A stretch of 64,000 bases of DNA from Aphis gossypii (Eukaryota > Arthropoda > Insecta > Hemiptera > Aphididae), in NCBI RefSeq assembly GCF_020184175.1, contig NC_065530.1:22359260-22423259 (forward strand), given 5' to 3'. The stretch's first letter is position 1; each line of letters starts with the position of its first letter. The notes below the pieces were generated by a model that did not search any database, had not been told where the DNA came from, and saw only the letters and a program-made list of their open reading frames with translations. Made by a program: the position numbers and the translations under genes. Of the stretch, positions 13,320-24,277 are shown piece after piece.

Positions 13320-14784
13320 ATGTCAAAACGTTATTTCGACAATGTATTTTCTGATGGTCAGGAAGTTAGTCCAAATATGTATTATGATTTCTTTAAACAA
13401 AATGTGTACACTCTTATGGAAGATATAAGTCTAAATACTTCATTGTCACCTGATAATGACTTGTACACTGGAACAACAGGAATAGCATATATGTATTATC
13501 ATTTAGCTACATCAGAAAGGTTTAAAAATGATTCCCCTATCTTATTGAATAAAGCAGTTGAAGTTTCAAGATTAATGCGGCAAAATTCATCTGAAAAATA
13601 CTCAAATCAATTTATTTGTGGGGATGCTGGAGTGAATGCCGTAAATGCTGCAATATTTCACAAAATTGGCGATGACAAAACAGCAGAAATGTATTTAGAA
13701 CACTTTAAGAATGGGTTAGCTGTTTGTAAGCCAATCAATTTTTTTAAGCCAGGAGGAGATGAATTATTTGTTGGTCGTGCTGGTTATCTTTTTGGACTTT
13801 TATGGTTAGAAAAAGTTTTTAATAGAAAAATAATAGCTGACCTAGACATTATTCAACTTTGTTTAACAATTGTGGAGTCTGGGCGCAATTATTCTAAAAA
13901 AAATAAAAGTATATTTCCTCTCATGTACTCATATTACAATACAGAATATTTAGGTAAGTATTTAATATTTATAGCATTTATTATTCAGAATATTTTAAAA
14001 TTATTTAAATTCTTTTACAGGAGCAGCTCATGGTCTGTGTACAATTCTACAAGTACTAATTTCATTTCCTTGTTTTATTAAAAAAGAGCAAAAAGCTATG
14101 CAAGATATTAAAAAATGTATAGATATACTGATATCATTACAAACAACTAGTGGTAATTTTCCTTGTGCAATGGATGAACTAGGATCAAGAAAAAGACCTG
14201 AAAAAGATGAACTGGTGCATTGGTGTCATGGAGCTCCAGGTAATCAGATTTATTTTGTAATAAATTAATATTATTAAAAAAAAAAAATCATATAGTGTGT
14301 CTGTGTATTGATAATAATAAAAATAAAATTTTAATATTATTAAATGAACATTTTTTTTTTAGGTGTTGTATACTTATTAGCTAAAGCATATTTGGTTTTT
14401 AAAGAACCGTCATATTTAGAATGTTGTTTAAAATGTGGAGATTTGGTGTGGACAAAAGGACTATTAAAAAAAGGCCCTGGTAAAACATATGACATTTTTA
14501 GCTTTTAAGTTGTATAATTTTAATTTTTAATTTTAGGTTTGTGTCATGGTATAGCTGGAAATGGATATGTTTTTTTACTATTATATAGGTTGACCGGGGA
14601 TACAAAACATTTAAACCGAGCAGTACAATTTGGTAAATTTATATTCACTGATGAATGTATTCAAGGATCTAGAAGACCAGACAATGTGTACAGTTTATAC
14701 GAAGGATTAGCTGGCACTGTGTGCTATTTAAGTGATTTAACTCAACCAGATAAAGCTAGTTTTCCATTTTTAGATGTGTTTTAA
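13320..14784 (+). CDS. LANCL: LanC-like protein, copy A
   Basis: Four exons, 13320-13953, 14021-14239, 14363-14479 and 14537-14784, all with GT-AG junctions, give 405 residues, the usual length of animal LANCL proteins. LANCLs are zinc proteins of the LanC fold that bind glutathione; mammalian members have been reported to add glutathione to dehydroamino acids. Visible family motifs are YTGTTGIAY, FICGDAGVNAV, GDELFVGRAGYL, HWCHGAPG and LCHGIAGNG. The three zinc ligands are Cys280, Cys326 and His327, with the same 46-residue spacing as Cys276, Cys322 and His323 of human LANCL1. The start is ATG 13320, because copy B begins with the same MxKRYF. A poly(A) signal AATAAA lies at 14807. The gene faces copy B (17039-19161, minus); their 3' halves are nearly identical. 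Confidence 0.93.
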
Positions 14785-15523
14785 TCAAACTTTTTTTTTT
14801 TATCAAATAAATATCAAATGTTTACACATGCATATAACATATCTAATTTATTTCAATAATTTTATGTCCTATCAAAAGTTTGTTTATTTCTGTTACACAA
14901 TGTTAGTCGTGCATGTTGGTATAGTGTATAATATACCATGTTTAAGTTGTATTTTTTAGGTACTTTGTACTATTTACACTTTTAATCAGAATTGTATCTA
15001 ATTTAAAATAACAGTAAATAAATTTTTTTAAAAATGGCATGCAAATAACAGAATAAATTACTATAAATAATAAAGAAATCTTCTTAATTTCTTATTTTAC
15101 TGTAATTATTGAACACTTAAGTGCTCAATTTCTAGTTTCAGGATGCAATAATTTATATTTTATTAAATATACAATAGTGAATATGTATTCTATGCTTAGA
15201 TTATATACAATGGATGGAGCTAGGCTCTCTTGATGGGCCATGTCCCGATATTTTGAAGCACATAATATAAGCAATAAGCATATAATGCACATGTTACTCG
15301 TCGCATATTTATTCAAGAAACTGCACGCTCCCTGGGATATTTATTCAAAAAACTGCATTCTCCCTGGAAGCTCATGAATGATAACCACGATATAAACCAT
15401 AGAGTTACTCTATGATATTAATGCGACGAGCACGACGGATATGATGTTCTGTGATATGATATGATATGCTCATGATTTTGAAATGTTTAATAAATTTAAA
15501 TAAAAAATAATACTTTTTTATAC
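14785..15523. other. Spacer between LANCL-A and the FKBP15-like gene
   Basis: Holds the LANCL-A 3' UTR and poly(A) signal, then a 32-bp tandem duplication (15305-15367). A GATAT-rich stretch (15450-15470) and a short palindrome ATAGAGTTACTCTAT (about 15400) follow. No gene seen; the open frame 15125-15316 on the minus strand has no coding character. Confidence 0.5.
15305..15367. repeat. 32-bp tandem duplication
   Basis: Two adjacent units beginning ATATTTATTCAA and ending CTCCCTGG, at 15305-15336 and 15337-15367, differ at a few positions. Unit length and copy number are seen directly; no function is apparent. Confidence 0.8.
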
Positions 15524-16684
15524 ATGGACTTAACCACTAAAAGCGAAGCATTAAAACATCATCAGAATGATGCCAGTCGTCCAATTCGACGATCAAAATC
15601 TCCAGCGACTCATCCTCCAACAATTTCAACTATTGTTGCAAAAGCTGTTACTGTTAGCAAGCTTGAAAACAACAAATTAACTGCGGTTGGTAAATATGGA
15701 TTTGCATTAGCTGGTGACGTGAAGTTAAATTACTATCAACTCTTACTTTATGTTACTCAGAGTTCTATTCTCGTCAATATTATATTATCCAAAGATTTCA
15801 AGTATACTGTAAATGCAAATAATACAGTCGAATTTCTATCCAAAGAGAACTGGCATTTAAAATTTTCAAAAACAGAAGATGCTGTGGACTTTAATTCACA
15901 TTTGACATTTGTGCTGTGGAAACTTAATGGGTGTAAGGAACTATTTTGGTTTGATCTTTATTATCCATCTCGTAATGACAATGTAGCCATGTTTGGTAGT
16001 GTTGTGGAGATAATTTATGTGGCAAATACAGTTCAGGGTAATACAATTGGGCCAGAAGTTTCTAATAACATTGAAGATAGCCAATACTTAAAAGTTACTG
16101 TTAATCAAGAAGGTTGGGAAAGGTCTTTATTAGGAGTTAATGAGAACACCCAAAGGATTGTATACATACCATTTGCTGAAATGGGTGCTTGGAAAATATT
16201 TACTAATGGCAAACAATGTTTATGTTTAAATGTGACTGTAAAAAAAGTTTATGAAATCAAAGAAAATGTCATAAATGATTTTATAGATAGTGTAAGTCAA
16301 GAACCATTAAATACAGCTCTTAAAAATGATTCTTCTTTGATTCAAGCAAAAGAAATTGCTGAAGATACCCAAACTAATCAAATTGCTGCTTCATCAAAAA
16401 CAGTTTGTATTGAATCATTATATGAAGAATTTGAAAAATTTAAATTAGATAGTATAAAAACTAATGAGAGATTAACAAAATTAGAAGCATTGGTTATAGA
16501 AAATCCGAATAAAACAGAAAATTCAAGTGAACTAAAAAAAACTATGAAAACTTTGTATAAGAGTATAGCACGCGAGTTTCCTGTTGATCAAACATTTACT
16601 GGAAGTCAAATTCAAACAATAATCCAAAACATTTTTCATAATACGTTAATATCTTCCAATCAATCTCATTCCAAAAATGACTAA
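15524..16684 (+). CDS. FKBP15-like protein, intronless and internally shortened
   Basis: A single uninterrupted ORF of 386 residues, in a neighbourhood where every other sizeable gene has introns. An EVH1/WH1-like domain spans about residues 45-140 (GKYGFALAG, YQLLLY, WHLKFSKTEDAVDF), as in FKBP15/WAFL. A degenerate FKBP-like domain follows at about 165-245 (VEIIYVANTVQGN, RSLLGV, RIVYIP, LNVTVKKV). The acidic and aromatic residues that form an FK506 site are not kept, so isomerase activity is doubtful. Residues 300-330 could form a short coiled coil. The end (KKTMKTLYKSIAREF to TIIQNIFHNTL) resembles the extreme C-terminus of FKBP15. FKBP15 is usually above 1,000 residues, so the long central coiled coil is missing. 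No intron plus AATAAA at 16840 suggests a retrogene, though no poly(A) tract or target duplication is evident. It sits between the two convergent LANCL copies. Confidence 0.7.
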   Translation: MDLTTKSEALKHHQNDASRPIRRSKSPATHPPTISTIVAKAVTVSKLENNKLTAVGKYGFALAGDVKLNYYQLLLYVTQSSILVNIILSKDFKYTVNANNTVEFLSKENWHLKFSKTEDAVDFNSHLTFVLWKLNGCKELFWFDLYYPSRNDNVAMFGSVVEIIYVANTVQGNTIGPEVSNNIEDSQYLKVTVNQEGWERSLLGVNENTQRIVYIPFAEMGAWKIFTNGKQCLCLNVTVKKVYEIKENVINDFIDSVSQEPLNTALKNDSSLIQAKEIAEDTQTNQIAASSKTVCIESLYEEFEKFKLDSIKTNERLTKLEALVIENPNKTENSSELKKTMKTLYKSIAREFPVDQTFTGSQIQTIIQNIFHNTLISSNQSHSKND

Positions 16685-17038
16685 TGTAAAGCCAACATAC
16701 CTAATTATATTGTTATGCTATGTTGCTTGCATACTAATTTAAATGTGTTTTAATTTATACAATTATTTTTATTCACTCAAATCTTTCAGTATTGTTACAT
16801 ATATTTTTAAGAATTTTTAAATGATAATATACTTGGTTGAATAAAATTATATTTTAAAATGAAAGTATTACCATAGAATACTCAACCATTAAAAATATAT
16901 ATTAAGCTAAAATTAATCTTAAATTCAAAATCAACAATGGTTTATGTGATAAACATGCATTTTTAATAGACAATTTCATTCATAATAAACTAAAATCACA
17001 AGTTCAGATAAACCTTAAGATATTATCAAAATATTTTA

Positions 17039-19161
17039 TTAGAACACATCTAAAAATGGAAAACTAGCTTTATCTGGTTGAGTTAAATCACTTAAATAGC
17101 ACACAGTGCCAGCTAATCCTTCGTATAAACTGTACACATTGTCTGGTCTTCTAGATCCTTGAATACATTCATCAGTGAATATAAATTTACCAAATTGTAC
17201 TGCTCGGTTTAAATGTTTTGTATCCCCGGTCAACCTATATAATAGTAAAAAAACATATCCATTTCCAGCTATACCATGACACAAACCTAAAATTAAAAAT
17301 TAAAATTATACAACTTAAAAGCTAAAAATGTCATATGTTTTACCAGGGCCTTTTTTTAATAGTCCTTTTGTCCACACCAAATCTCCACATTTTAAACAAC
17401 ATTCCAAATATGACGGTTCTTTAAAAATCAAATATGCTTTAGCTAATAAGTATACAACACCTAAAAAAAAAAAAAAGATATCTTTGTAAAAAAATGATAA
17501 TTTTTTTTAATATAACAATCAAAATGTCAACAAATTTTCTTAGTAATAATAATCAGAAATACCGAATATCTCACATTGTTGGTCTGTACACAGATTAAAT
17601 AAAACTAATATAATAGTTTTATTTAATCTGTGGTCTGTATATGGGATATAAACAATAATAATTTTACATTGGTATTTTTTTTTACAGTTATACACATAAA
17701 CCTTGGACCATATTGTAAAAAAAAAAAAAATGCAACAAACAAGAATAATATTAATAAAATAAATTATAAATAATTATAAAAATATTTTTTAAGATTATAT
17801 TCTAATTATATATTTGTTAAATTTGTTTTTAAATTGAATGATGTCTTTCGATTAGAAAAGTTAAAGAATCCAGATATTATAAGTTTATTGACAATCTAAG
17901 TTTGGTTTTAAAATACTTGTTTAATATTTACTTATTTGTTCAAAAGTATAAGAACATTTAAATGTGATGCACAATGTATTATATACCTACAATATACCTA
18001 AATCAAGTTTTCTATTGGTACAAAAATAATTGGAAATATCCGAAATATTCAAATGTTTATTCTCCCATTTGGTTATGGAATCCCATTATTAAAAATTATC
18101 CAAGAGTTCACCGACATTGTTAAATGTTTAGATAGCTGTGCGAACTAGACCTACACTTTACACAGAGCTATAGATCACAAACAAATATAAGGTTTATTAT
18201 TATATGTGCATCATTTACAGTTATAAACTTATAAAAATAAAAATCACCTGGAGCTCCATGACACCAGTGAACCAATTCATCATCTTCAGGTCTCTGTTTT
18301 GATCCTAATTCCTGTATTTTAGTAGGAAAATTACCAGTGAATGTTTGTAAGGATATCAATATATCTATACACTTTTTAATATCTTGCATGGCTTTTTGTT
18401 CATTTTTAATAAAACAAGGAAATGAAATTAATACTTGAAGAATTGTACATAGGCCATGAGCTGCTCCTATAGAAAAAAAAATTCTAAGCCAGGAGAATAA
18501 CATCGAAATATAGAATAGAAAACTTGCCTAAATATTCTTTACCGTGATATGAGTACATAAGGGGAAACATGCTTTTATTTATTTTTGAATATTGACGACC
18601 AGATTCTATAATCGTTGAGCATATGTCAATAACATCTTGGTCCGGTATTATTTTTTTTCCAAAAACTTTTTCCAACCATAGAACTCCATAGAGATATCCT
18701 GCACGACCAACAAATAATTCATCTTCTCCAGGTTTCAAAGAATCTATTGGCTTGCAAATAGTCACTCCTTTCTCAAAATGTTTTAAATACATTTCAGCCA
18801 TTTTTGTGTCACCAATCTGGTTAAATATTGCAGCATTTACAGCGTTTACTCCTGCATCTCCACAAATAAACTGATTTGATTTTTTCTGCTTAAAACTATT
18901 TTCTTTAATTTTTAAAACTTTGACTGCTTTATTCAAATAGGTTGAAGAATTGTTTTTAAATTCTTTTGATATTGCTAAATGATAAAACATATATGCAATA
19001 CCAGTTGTTCCAGTATACAAAGTGTTTTTTGATGATGATGAAGCATTTTGATCAACAAGTTGCATTAAGCTATTCACTTTATCTTTCCAAAATTTGTCAT
19101 TTACACATAAATCACTCTCATGACTCTTAGAATATATATTATTGAAATAACGTTTTGCCAT
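17039..19161 (-). CDS. LANCL: LanC-like protein, copy B
   Basis: Four minus-strand exons, 19161-18528, 18466-18248, 17460-17344 and 17286-17039, have exactly the same lengths as in copy A (634, 219, 117, 248) and give 405 residues. Start MAKRYF at 19161. Zinc ligands Cys280, Cys326 and His327 and all LANCL motifs are present, so the protein looks functional. Intron 1 starts with GC (TTAG|GCAAGT) instead of the GT of copy A, and matches the known GC-AG donor consensus. Exon 1 is strongly diverged from copy A, exon 2 is moderately similar, exon 3 has two differences, and intron 3 (last intron, 57 bp) plus exon 4 are identical except for the last sense codon (TTT/TTC). The second intron is 787 bp against 123 bp in copy A and holds a perfect hairpin. 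An AATAAA overlaps the stop codon. Confidence 0.92.
17590..17631. repeat. Perfect 18-bp hairpin in LANCL-B intron
   Basis: Arm ACAGATTAAATAAAACTA, loop ATATAA, and the exact reverse complement of the arm. The hairpin is flanked on both sides by TGGTCTGTA-like direct repeats, as if inserted or built from a duplicated end. The shorter intron of copy A lacks it. Confidence 0.9.
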
Positions 19162-20992
19162 TATCCTTAATATTACTTTATTACCTGAGTCACTTTATGT
19201 AAAACCAGAGTGCAGTCATAGAAACGACTAGTTACCAGTTATCTAGCTACTATTTTATAAAAGAATTATTAACATATTACACATATTATATTAATTATAA
19301 AAATACAAAAGCGTAGTCCATACACATATAGTCAATTCTGTACATAATACTTCACAAAACATTTCTCAAATAATTTAATAATAAAAACTAAGTACAAGTT
19401 CTATTGAGTAATAATTATTATCTATTTAATGTCATTAATTGTCCAAACGAAATTCGTATTATTTGTTTTCTTTAAAATTTTTTAATATTGTCTATTAGAC
19501 TATTTTAATTTTTAACTACAGTAATAACTATTTAGTTTACTTTTAGTTGTATCTCTCCTAAATTAAAAAAAAAAAAGTAATTTTCTACAAGTGTATAAAA
19601 TAATTAGTCAAATAGTCAAATCTGTTCAGTAATCACTTTAAAATTTAAAATTTAAATCGTATAACGTATAACGTAAAAATAAATATTATTTATTATTACT
19701 TTGATTTGATCCAAATATTATTCCAATATTTTAGCATAATTATTATTCACTGTATCATGATAATAATAAGTAGGGGATGTTAAACGAGTAAACGATTGAT
19801 AAGTGATAACCACGGTTTAAGACAGATATCTTATATCACGGTCTTCTAAGAAAAAATGTGTTCAGTACCATTGAATAAATTAATATTATTTTCCCTTTTT
19901 TATTAACACTGAATTTTCACATGTTTGAACTATTTAGATGAAGATAACCTTGTATTTTGGACCAGAGTCAAAAACTTTTATTTATATTTTTAATGTTATA
20001 TATATTAAATGTGTTTACGTCTAATGTACCTACGACTTATGAATTAAATACTTATATGTATAATATAATATTATTAATTTTGCCCACGATGATATGTCAA
20101 TCAGACATCAGTAAATCAGTGAATGTCAGTCAACTGTAAAAATTAATTATGTAATTATCAGCGTGCGCCGTGCTTTCATTTAAGTATTTCGCAACGTTTA
20201 GTCGATAATCAATTTGTATTTAGACCGACGGGATTATAAATAATAATACATGTGATGCAAAAAACAACTGAGAACTGACACTTTCTATCAAACTGTATGC
20301 AACAATATTAATATGCTGCTCAAAGTTCTTTTACTGTAACGCATAGAAAATTGTATCAATTATTCAATTGGTCAACTTTTGTAAGTTTTTGATCATAATG
20401 TATTCTAATAATTACTAGGTAATTAAATATGTTGGTCTTAACAGTTTTAAGTATTGCTTTGAATAAATTAATGAAATAAATGAATAGTTGGTTATTTTTT
20501 TTAATGTATATTATTTTACTAAAGAATATTACTGAAGTGTACGATAACAACCCCTAATAGCATTCTTAAAGTTTAAATAACAATTTTAAAATAACAAGTT
20601 CTCGTATCTAGAAAATGTTTTGTGATAAGTTGAAAATTATAAAAGCGATTTTAATCATTTTCAAGACTATTTATTAACTTTAATCAATACATTTCATGAT
20701 TGGTCTTTAAATAATTTATATTTATATTTCTGTGTATTTGTGTAGATATTTATTTTCGTAATAGATTTATTATTGTATTCTTATTATATTATTTATCCTA
20801 TTACATATTAGAATTGTTTATAAAAATCATTTGTTTTCTTTAAACAGTTAAAATATTTTGGCATTTTTCCAAGTAGGTCTTTTTTGTATTAAATAAAAAT
20901 AACACTATTTTTAGTTTTGATTCCAATTTTAAGATTCAATAATTTGTTTTCACTTTGTTTTTTTTTTTTGGAACATTAGAGTAAGCCTCACT
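19162..20992. other. Divergent spacer between LANCL-B and STARD7
   Basis: 1.8 kb of AT-rich sequence that must hold the promoters of both flanking genes. No convincing TATA or other motif is seen. Small open frames at 19957-20139 and 20356-20550 look accidental. Confidence 0.4.
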
Positions 20993-23715
20993 ATGTCAAT
21001 TAAAAGCTTTGTTTGGAAACCAAATTTATTAATGGCATCATCAAGTTGTCGGGCACAAGCAGTATGCCGCACATTCTCAAGGCGCTGCAAAAAATCATTA
21101 TCAAATGATTCATTACTATTATCTATTTTAAAAAAACGTACTAAAAGTTTTTTTAAAAAACAAGACTTTGGTGCTCATATTGCAAGAACTAAAAAGGTAA
21201 TGATTGCTTGTAAAAAAATGATTACTGCAGTCAATAAGTTCAAGCAACAGTTGGCTAAACACAGAAAAAACTTGATCATGTGTGTGGCTATGGCTTTTAC
21301 ATTTGATTGGTATAAAGAAAGAATATGTGTTGATGAACTAATCAGGTATATTGGTTTTGTACTTTAAGATTTAATTTTTATTTAATAAATATATATTTTT
21401 ATTTATTTACAGGTTACGCCAAGAATTTGGAATTGTCAAAAAATTAAATAATAAATCCACTTCAGATGATATTATGCAAGATGAGCAAAGTAGTATTTCT
21501 CAAAAAACTGATTCTAATAATAATGAACTAAAGTTATCCATGTCGAAGACAGAAAATAACCAAAACAAATTTGATTGTTCATACACTAGTTGTGATTGTC
21601 CCAGATGTAGAAACATGAGTGGTAATTTAATAATTATTATATCAATACCTACTAAGTATTAATCTTTATTTTAGTTAATATTGTAAAACATTTTTTGTAG
21701 TTTGATTTCATTTATTTTTGCAGAAGAAGGATGGGAACCTTTTACAAATGGTTCTTATTACAATGCTTGGAAAAAACCTAATATTGATTACCCAGATCAA
21801 AATTTATATATTTATAAAGGTATTTAATAAAATTTAAAAAAATAATGAATAAAAATTAAAAATTACAGTTTGTATGTTTTTATAGTGCATGGATCATTTA
21901 ATGATATAACAGCATTGGACTTCATGCAAGTGCAGTTAGACCTTGACTATCGAAAAGAATGGGATAGTATGTCTGTAGACTTGGATATTTTTGATTCTGA
22001 GCCTCTTACACATAGTGATCTCATTTATTGGGAACTTCGTTGGCCGGTAATTATTATAAGTCAAAAATAAACTATTGAAATTTTTATGTGTGTAAATTTA
22101 TTAGACTAAACAAATTCTCATATCAAAAGGAAAAATTGAAATTTCTCAAGTTTTCGAAGTTATTACAAAGACAAAAATACAAATTTAAATTTAAATAATT
22201 TTTTAAGGTTTGTTTTATTATTATTTTTATATATTTTCTTTAAAATTTAAAAAAAATAATAAGTCAATATGTCAACTATTTAGAAATTTAGATTTGAATA
22301 GTATTTAATAGTATACAATAAAATATATACATTATCTTTATTTTTATTTAATATTTCTCGTCTAATATAATAACAAATTTAAAAAGTTAAAATTTTTGGT
22401 AAATTACAATTATATTGTAATTGTATACATACCAAATAATAAACCAAAGTTAATAGTTTCTAATGTGTTTATATCCTTAGCGTATTCAAACTATAATTTT
22501 GATATTAAAATAAGTAGGTAGTTACTATTTAATTTTTCTTTTGTTCTAATGTTCTTTATATGTATATATATATATATTTTTTTTTTTGTTTATTAAATTA
22601 ATATATTCATAGTCTGCGGCTTTAATATAGATTTTTCTTTTCAATTTTTTTCTTTTTTTTTTATTATTATTATTATTATTGTTTTATTTTAATATATATA
22701 TGCTGTGTGAATGGTTTGTAGAAATGGTTTCAAAATCGTGATTACGTGTTTAAACGGCGTTACAAAATTGATGAAGATGAAAAATTAATGTTAATTGTTT
22801 GCGAAAGCGTTGAACATCCTGATTTTCCTGAGAAGAGTAATAAATGGAGAGTAAAAAATTACTGGTCATATATCGTCATCAAACCACATGAAGATTTTGA
22901 TAAGGTAAGGTTCAAGTATTACTAAATGCGCTTGATTTAATTTTAAAAATTACTGAAAAATATAATTATATTATTTTTATTTAAAAACTAATTATACACA
23001 ATATATTTTGTATGTACTATATTTTATGCAAACAATATCCAAATTGAATATAAATTATAATTGTAGTTGTGTTATCTTTTTACAATTTAAGATATAAAGG
23101 CTACATTACATTTTTTCTATGTCATTATCCATCTTAATATGTAACTTAAAATAGTATACTTCATCGTAAAATAAACTTAATATTAAACAATGCAGATGAT
23201 AAATAAATTTATTACTATACTACCAGATACAATAATTTGTGAAATATTCATAATTTATGGTGCTTAATAATTTATAAACAAAAAGAATAAATTTTAATTT
23301 AAAGAGTTTATACATTTTATCAATAATTTATTGGCTATTAAATTCTATCATTTTGATTACATTTTATATATTATAGCCAGGAGTTGAGTTTTCAATCACT
23401 TACTTTGACGATCCTGGAGTTTCTGTTTCAAATTACCTCATGTCGTGGTACCAGTGTAAAGGTATATTATTATTATTATTATTATTATTTTTAAATTAAT
23501 GCGATTCATGAATAATAAATAAAATATATTTTATTTTATCAGGAATGCCTTCATTTTTAAATGAGCAACGATTAGCTGCATTAGAATTAACAAAACGTCG
23601 CTTTGAAGAAAATAAAATTTTAAAACCTGATAAAACTAACCTAGAAACCAAACTAGATCAACCACAGAATCAAACATCTTGGATTTCTTGGCTTTTTGGA
23701 TACTTTTTATTTTAA
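20993..23715 (+). CDS. STARD7: StAR-related lipid transfer protein 7
   Basis: Seven exons: 20993-21345, 21413-21621, 21724-21819, 21886-22046, 22722-22904, 23377-23461 and 23543-23715. All junctions are GT-AG and phases fit, giving 419 residues. STARD7 moves phosphatidylcholine between membranes and to mitochondria. The N-terminus is rich in Arg/Lys with few acids (presequence-like), followed by a possible membrane segment near residues 95-107 and a variable linker with Cys-rich CSYTSCDCPRC. The START domain runs from about residue 188 (EEGWEPF) through QLDLDYRKEWD, RDYVFKRRY, VEHP and SITYFDDPG to GMPSFL, all recognisable in vertebrate STARD7. The start is the first ATG after a likely acceptor (CATTAG); a second Met 14 codons on is possible. 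AATAAA lies at 23753. The gene converges on IFT88. Confidence 0.92.
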
Positions 23716-24277
23716 ATGACATTATTGAATGTAAGATAGTTATTAAATAGTCAATAAAAGAAAAAAAAGTTAATGCAAAAACCTAAATAAAATAATGACT
23801 GTATTTTACTTGCATCCCGTAAGATTGTTAAGAATTTACAATATTCCAATAGGTAAATTGCGTCCTAAATGTTTGGACACAACTTACTTATTATATTTAT
23901 TGATGGTTTATTTGCTTCCTAAACGATAATTTCGATTACAATATGATTGAGAACTTTAGAATTATAAAAATTAAGCGTAATAGTCAATAAAGTATTGACG
24001 ATAATGACCATTCTCAATCGTACTTCTATCATAATTTCTTATCAATATAATTTTATTATATTGTTACGAAATTATCAATTAAAATACGATTAACATAATT
24101 GAAATACAACTGGTAAGTTGCGTCCTAACCACTTGGATGTAACTTATCTTTGATAATAATTAACAAGTAACTTGTGTCGAAACTATTCGGATGTAAGTTA
24201 CTTGCTTTTATCAATTTGGGACGCAAGTAGTTTGTACTGAAAATAATTCCTATTGTTATTAAATAATATGTACATAA
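23716..24277. other. Convergent spacer STARD7/IFT88 with nested inverted repeats
   Basis: 562 bp between two convergent stop codons. Apart from the STARD7 poly(A) signal it is filled by the foldback-like element at 23808-24228. Confidence 0.6.
23808..24228. mobile_element. Foldback-like element made of ACTTGCGTCC hairpins
   Basis: Outer ends are ACTTGCATCCC (23808-23818) and GGGACGCAAGT (24218-24228), inverted with one mismatch. Inside are three palindromic units of the same motif: 23854-23886, 24114-24146 and 24164-24204, each AAGTTGCGTCC-type, about 9 bases of loop, then GGAnnnAACTT. No coding capacity. Probably a nonautonomous DNA element with subterminal repeats; no target-site duplication could be assigned. 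Confidence 0.55.

Noticed and set aside
13320..19161. LanC genes as bacterial transfer or contamination (lantibiotic cyclase)
   Set aside because: Four-exon structure with spliceosomal introns and eukaryotic LANCL motifs; flanked by insect genes.
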